Assembly: GCA_017450425.1 (NCBI GenBank)
Contig: JAFSUV010000093.1
Location: 1-6,529 of the forward strand
DNA length: 6,529 nucleotides
Source: Kiritimatiellia bacterium
Lineage (GTDB): Bacteria; Verrucomicrobiota; Kiritimatiellia; RFP12; UBA3636
Direction: 5' to 3'
Shown here: positions 4,022-6,529 of the stretch, piece after piece
How positions within the stretch are numbered: position 1 is the first letter of the stretch
Layout: every line of letters starts with the position of its first letter
Made by a program: the position numbers and the translations under genes
Notes under the pieces: model-generated
Database searches by the model: none
Seen by the model: only the letters and a program-made list of their open reading frames with translations
Told to the model about the DNA's origin: nothing

Positions 4022-6529
4022 ATGACACCCAGAAAAAACGACGCCGGGCGCGAGTCGGCGTATTCCGGCGACAGGATTTCCAGCGTCGAGGCCGTGAGTC
4101 TCAATGCCTCGTTTCGCTCGTTCCAAGCCCTTTTGCCGCATCTCGTGGCGGCGGCGACGCTGTCGATTTTGGCCTTCGCGCTCTATCTGGCGACCATGCC
4201 GCAGCAGGCCGTGCCCGGTCAGCCGGCCGAAACGCTCGAGCGCCTCGCCGGCCTGAGGCCGAACATCCAGCCGCGGTTTTTCGTGTGGCGGCATTTGACC
4301 GGCGTGCTTTTGGGCGTTTTTCCGTTCGGTCTCTCGCGCTCGTCCGGGCTGGCCTTCGGCATCTTTTCCGCGTTGGGCGTAGGCGCAATCTATCTCGCGC
4401 TCTCGCAGATGATTCTGGCGCTGTTCGATCGCGAAACGTGGGCGATGCGACTCAAGCGCAATTCGATCGGCGTGGCGACCGCAGTGTCGATGATCGGCGG
4501 TTCCGCGGCTGCGGTCGCGCTTGCCACGAGCGCACCGTACTGGACTACGGCGACCCAGGCGTATCCGTACGCATTTCATCTCGCTTGGTTTTTGTTCTGC
4601 ATTTTTCTCCTCTTCCGCTTCACCATCGCGAAAAACGGCCTTACGCTCTTCCTCTTTTGCTTGTTGTACGCGGCGGGGCTTGCGCAGACGAGCGTGTTTC
4701 TTGCGCACTTCCCTCTCGTTGCCGTCATCGTCGCCCTTGGACTTTGGACCGGCAACAAGCCGCCGGTCGGGAAGTTCGCCGGCGTGCTAGCGCTCATCGC
4801 GGCGGTTTTCGCCGCCGTGCTTGCCGCCAATGCGCTTGAATACTGCGCCTACGGCGGCGTTGGCGAAGAGCACGCCAAATTTTTCGTAGTCGCCCAAAAC
4901 CTCGCGCGCGCCATAACCGGGGGGATCATGGGCTCGATCCCGCGCGCATGGTGGCTCATCCTGCTGGGTCTCACGGTGCTGCCATGGCTCGCGTGTCTCG
5001 TCGTGGCGAGACGCGGCGTGAACGGCGAGAGAGGCCCCGCGATGGCCGGGCTTCACGCCGCCGGCGCCATCACCACGCTGTGCGTGCTGCTCGATCTAAG
5101 GTTCTCTCCCTGGCAGTTCTACAACGTGGAATCGCTCCAGATCGTGCCGTATGCAATGACGGCGCTCTCGTTCGGCTATCTCGCCGCGCACCTCGCGGCG
5201 CTCGCGCTCACCGGTCTCGGCGATGAAGAGAAGTCTTACCGCAGGCGGGCGGTGTGCCGCGCCTGGGCGGCCGCCGCATCGGTCCCGATCTGCCTTGCGG
5301 TCGCGCTCTGGCGCAATGCCGACGATGCCGACAGCCGCACGAACTCCGCCGTGTTCCGCTATGTTGACGCATGCATCGACGGGGCGCAGGGGCGCCCGTG
5401 GATTGTCACGCCCGGCATGCTCGATGCGAACATTCGCCTTCGCGCGGCCGAGCGCGGCGTCGAATTGCACCCGATCAACATTTCGGGCTCGCAGGGTCGC
5501 AGGGGCATGGAGGAGCTTTCCGCGCTGTTGCCGGACGTGGCGCTCAAAAACGCGGCGAACATCGGCTCCGTGGCGCTCCTGCGGGAGTGGGTGACGCGGC
5601 GGGCGGAGGCCGACAAGGAGCTTGCGATGTCGGTCATGCCCGACTTCTGGCACCTCGGCCCGTACGACGACATGCCGAACGGCGTCGTGTTCATCGGCCG
5701 TCCGCGCGAAAGCGACGGGGAGGCGGATCTCGATGCGGCGGTTGAAAAGGCGTATGCGGTGCTTTCCGAAATGGACGAGGCGCTTGCCTTCGTCGGCGAC
5801 GATGCCACGGCCCGCAGCCGTTTCTACGCCGCGTTCGTACGGCAGCGCGCTTCCCAGGCGGCGAACAATGTGGCGTATTTGCTCGAACGGGCGAAGCGGG
5901 CGGACGAAGCGTGGGATCTCTACGCAAAAGTCGCGCAATTCGACCCCAACAACATCTCGTGCCTCCTCAACCGCGCCGCGCTGTTCCGCAAGGGGCTCCA
6001 CCCGGAGGCGGCCCATGAAATCGAAGATGCGCTGAACGAACTCCAGGCGAAGCTCGCGGCGTCGAAAATCGACGTGCGTGGCAGCCTTTCTTCATCCTTC
6101 GGCTACGTCTCGTCGCCGTCGGCGTTTCTCGACCTCGGCTGGCGCTGGGCGATGTCCGGCATGTCAACGCTGGCCATCAACTCCCTCAACCGGGCGATGG
6201 AGAGCGCGACCGTGGAGAACCACGGCCGCATCCGCAGCTTGATAGCCGACGTTTACCGGCAAAGCGGCGACCTCGAATCGTCCGAGGCGGCGTACATGGC
6301 GGTGCTGCGGGAGGATCCGGGCGTCATGGACGCGCTCGTCGGCCTCGCCCGCCTCTGCGTGATGCGCGGAGACTTCGAGGCCGCCCGCAAGCACATGGAG
6401 CAGGCGCGCGTCGCCGGCATACCGCAGGACAGGCTGCTCTTCGAAGTCGCGGCGATGAATCTCGCCGCCGGCGACATCGACAGCGCCGTCGCCGCCGCGC
6501 AGCGCCTCATGGACTTCAACCCCGACAGC
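4022..6529 (+). CDS. Large polytopic membrane protein with C-terminal TPR repeats (3' end outside window)
   Basis: The frame from ATG 4022 has 836 codons and no stop before the right edge, so the protein is longer than seen. Residues 1-37 are polar and cytoplasm-like. About 10-12 hydrophobic segments follow, at roughly 38-58, 92-104, 111-134, 147-169, 184-200, 206-229, 231-242, 252-272, 310-329, 342-357, 374-397 and 410-429. The soluble remainder starts near 430. TPR-like helix pairs appear near 617-656 (AWDLYAKVAQFDPNN), 733-768 (SLIADVYRQSGDLESSEAAY), 769-802 and 804-836 (FNPDS at the end). The plan, and the segment around RHLTGVLLGVFPFG (90-103), recall DUF2723/GT-C-like membrane proteins with TPR tails found in Bacteroidetes and PVC bacteria. 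However, the acidic GDSGEF-type motif of DUF2723 is not evident, so this is a loose resemblance only. No clear Shine-Dalgarno precedes ATG 4022; GTG 4013 is an alternative start in the same frame. Function is unknown; an envelope or glycan-transfer role is a guess. Confidence 0.88.
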   Translation, partial: MTPRKNDAGRESAYSGDRISSVEAVSLNASFRSFQALLPHLVAAATLSILAFALYLATMPQQAVPGQPAETLERLAGLRPNIQPRFFVWRHLTGVLLGVFPFGLSRSSGLAFGIFSALGVGAIYLALSQMILALFDRETWAMRLKRNSIGVATAVSMIGGSAAAVALATSAPYWTTATQAYPYAFHLAWFLFCIFLLFRFTIAKNGLTLFLFCLLYAAGLAQTSVFLAHFPLVAVIVALGLWTGNKPPVGKFAGVLALIAAVFAAVLAANALEYCAYGGVGEEHAKFFVVAQNLARAITGGIMGSIPRAWWLILLGLTVLPWLACLVVARRGVNGERGPAMAGLHAAGAITTLCVLLDLRFSPWQFYNVESLQIVPYAMTALSFGYLAAHLAALALTGLGDEEKSYRRRAVCRAWAAAASVPICLAVALWRNADDADSRTNSAVFRYVDACIDGAQGRPWIVTPGMLDANIRLRAAERGVELHPINISGSQGRRGMEELSALLPDVALKNAANIGSVALLREWVTRRAEADKELAMSVMPDFWHLGPYDDMPNGVVFIGRPRESDGEADLDAAVEKAYAVLSEMDEALAFVGDDATARSRFYAAFVRQRASQAANNVAYLLERAKRADEAWDLYAKVAQFDPNNISCLLNRAALFRKGLHPEAAHEIEDALNELQAKLAASKIDVRGSLSSSFGYVSSPSAFLDLGWRWAMSGMSTLAINSLNRAMESATVENHGRIRSLIADVYRQSGDLESSEAAYMAVLREDPGVMDALVGLARLCVMRGDFEAARKHMEQARVAGIPQDRLLFEVAAMNLAAGDIDSAVAAAQRLMDFNPDS

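Noticed and set aside
3833..4708. Upstream extension of the subunit E open frame
   Set aside because: It would cross the predicted promoter and run antisense to the membrane/TPR gene. Its composition is Arg/Gln-rich, and the 204-aa form matches the normal size of subunit E.
4000..4839. A 279-codon plus-strand frame starting at TTG 4000
   Set aside because: It is a shifted frame over the start of the membrane/TPR gene, with a basic Arg-rich product. The frame from 4022 gives a proper series of membrane helices and stays open to the edge.
5096..6016. A 306-codon minus-strand open frame
   Set aside because: It is antisense to the soluble part of the membrane/TPR gene, Arg/Val/Glu-rich, and without motif or ribosome site.

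Overview
This window is visibly GC-rich, with strong G/C preference at third codon positions. It reads as bacterial chromosome with two divergent transcription units. The best taxonomic hint is a bacterial V-type (A/V-like) ATPase subunit E gene followed by a DUF2764 gene. That pair is known from the V-ATPase operons of Chlamydiae, Bacteroidetes, Spirochaetes and the Lentisphaerae/Kiritimatiellae/Verrucomicrobia side of the PVC group. Together with the high GC, the Trp-Pro repeat lipoprotein and the large membrane/TPR protein, I favour a PVC-type bacterium (Kiritimatiellota or Lentisphaerota-like). This is inference, not proof.

Minus-strand unit, read from 3832 down to 1: V-ATPase subunit E (3832-3218), DUF2764 protein (3214-2675), a membrane-anchored helical TPR-like protein (2675-1545), a Trp-rich repeat lipoprotein (1508-51), and the first 12 codons of another gene (37-1, cut by the window edge). 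The gaps are 3 nt, a 1-nt stop/start overlap, 36 nt and 13 nt, so this looks like one operon. A strong sigma70-like promoter (TTGATT, 17 nt, TATAAT) sits just upstream of subunit E. In the usual bacterial order the catalytic A and B subunits follow DUF2764. Here two envelope-type genes of unknown function come next, and the cut gene at the left edge may be where the ATPase genes resume.

Plus-strand unit, from 4022 to the right edge: one very long open frame (836 codons with no stop in the window). It encodes a polytopic membrane protein with about 10-12 membrane segments, followed by a large soluble C-terminal part that ends in TPR repeats. It has its own predicted promoter (TTGCGG, 17 nt, TATCAT). 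The 189-bp intergenic region 3833-4021 holds both promoters and three short palindromes that could be operator sites.

I see no tRNA, rRNA, IS element, CRISPR array or convincing terminator. Many other long open frames exist on both strands. They are Arg/Pro/Ala-rich antisense shadows of the genes above, caused by the GC-rich third positions.
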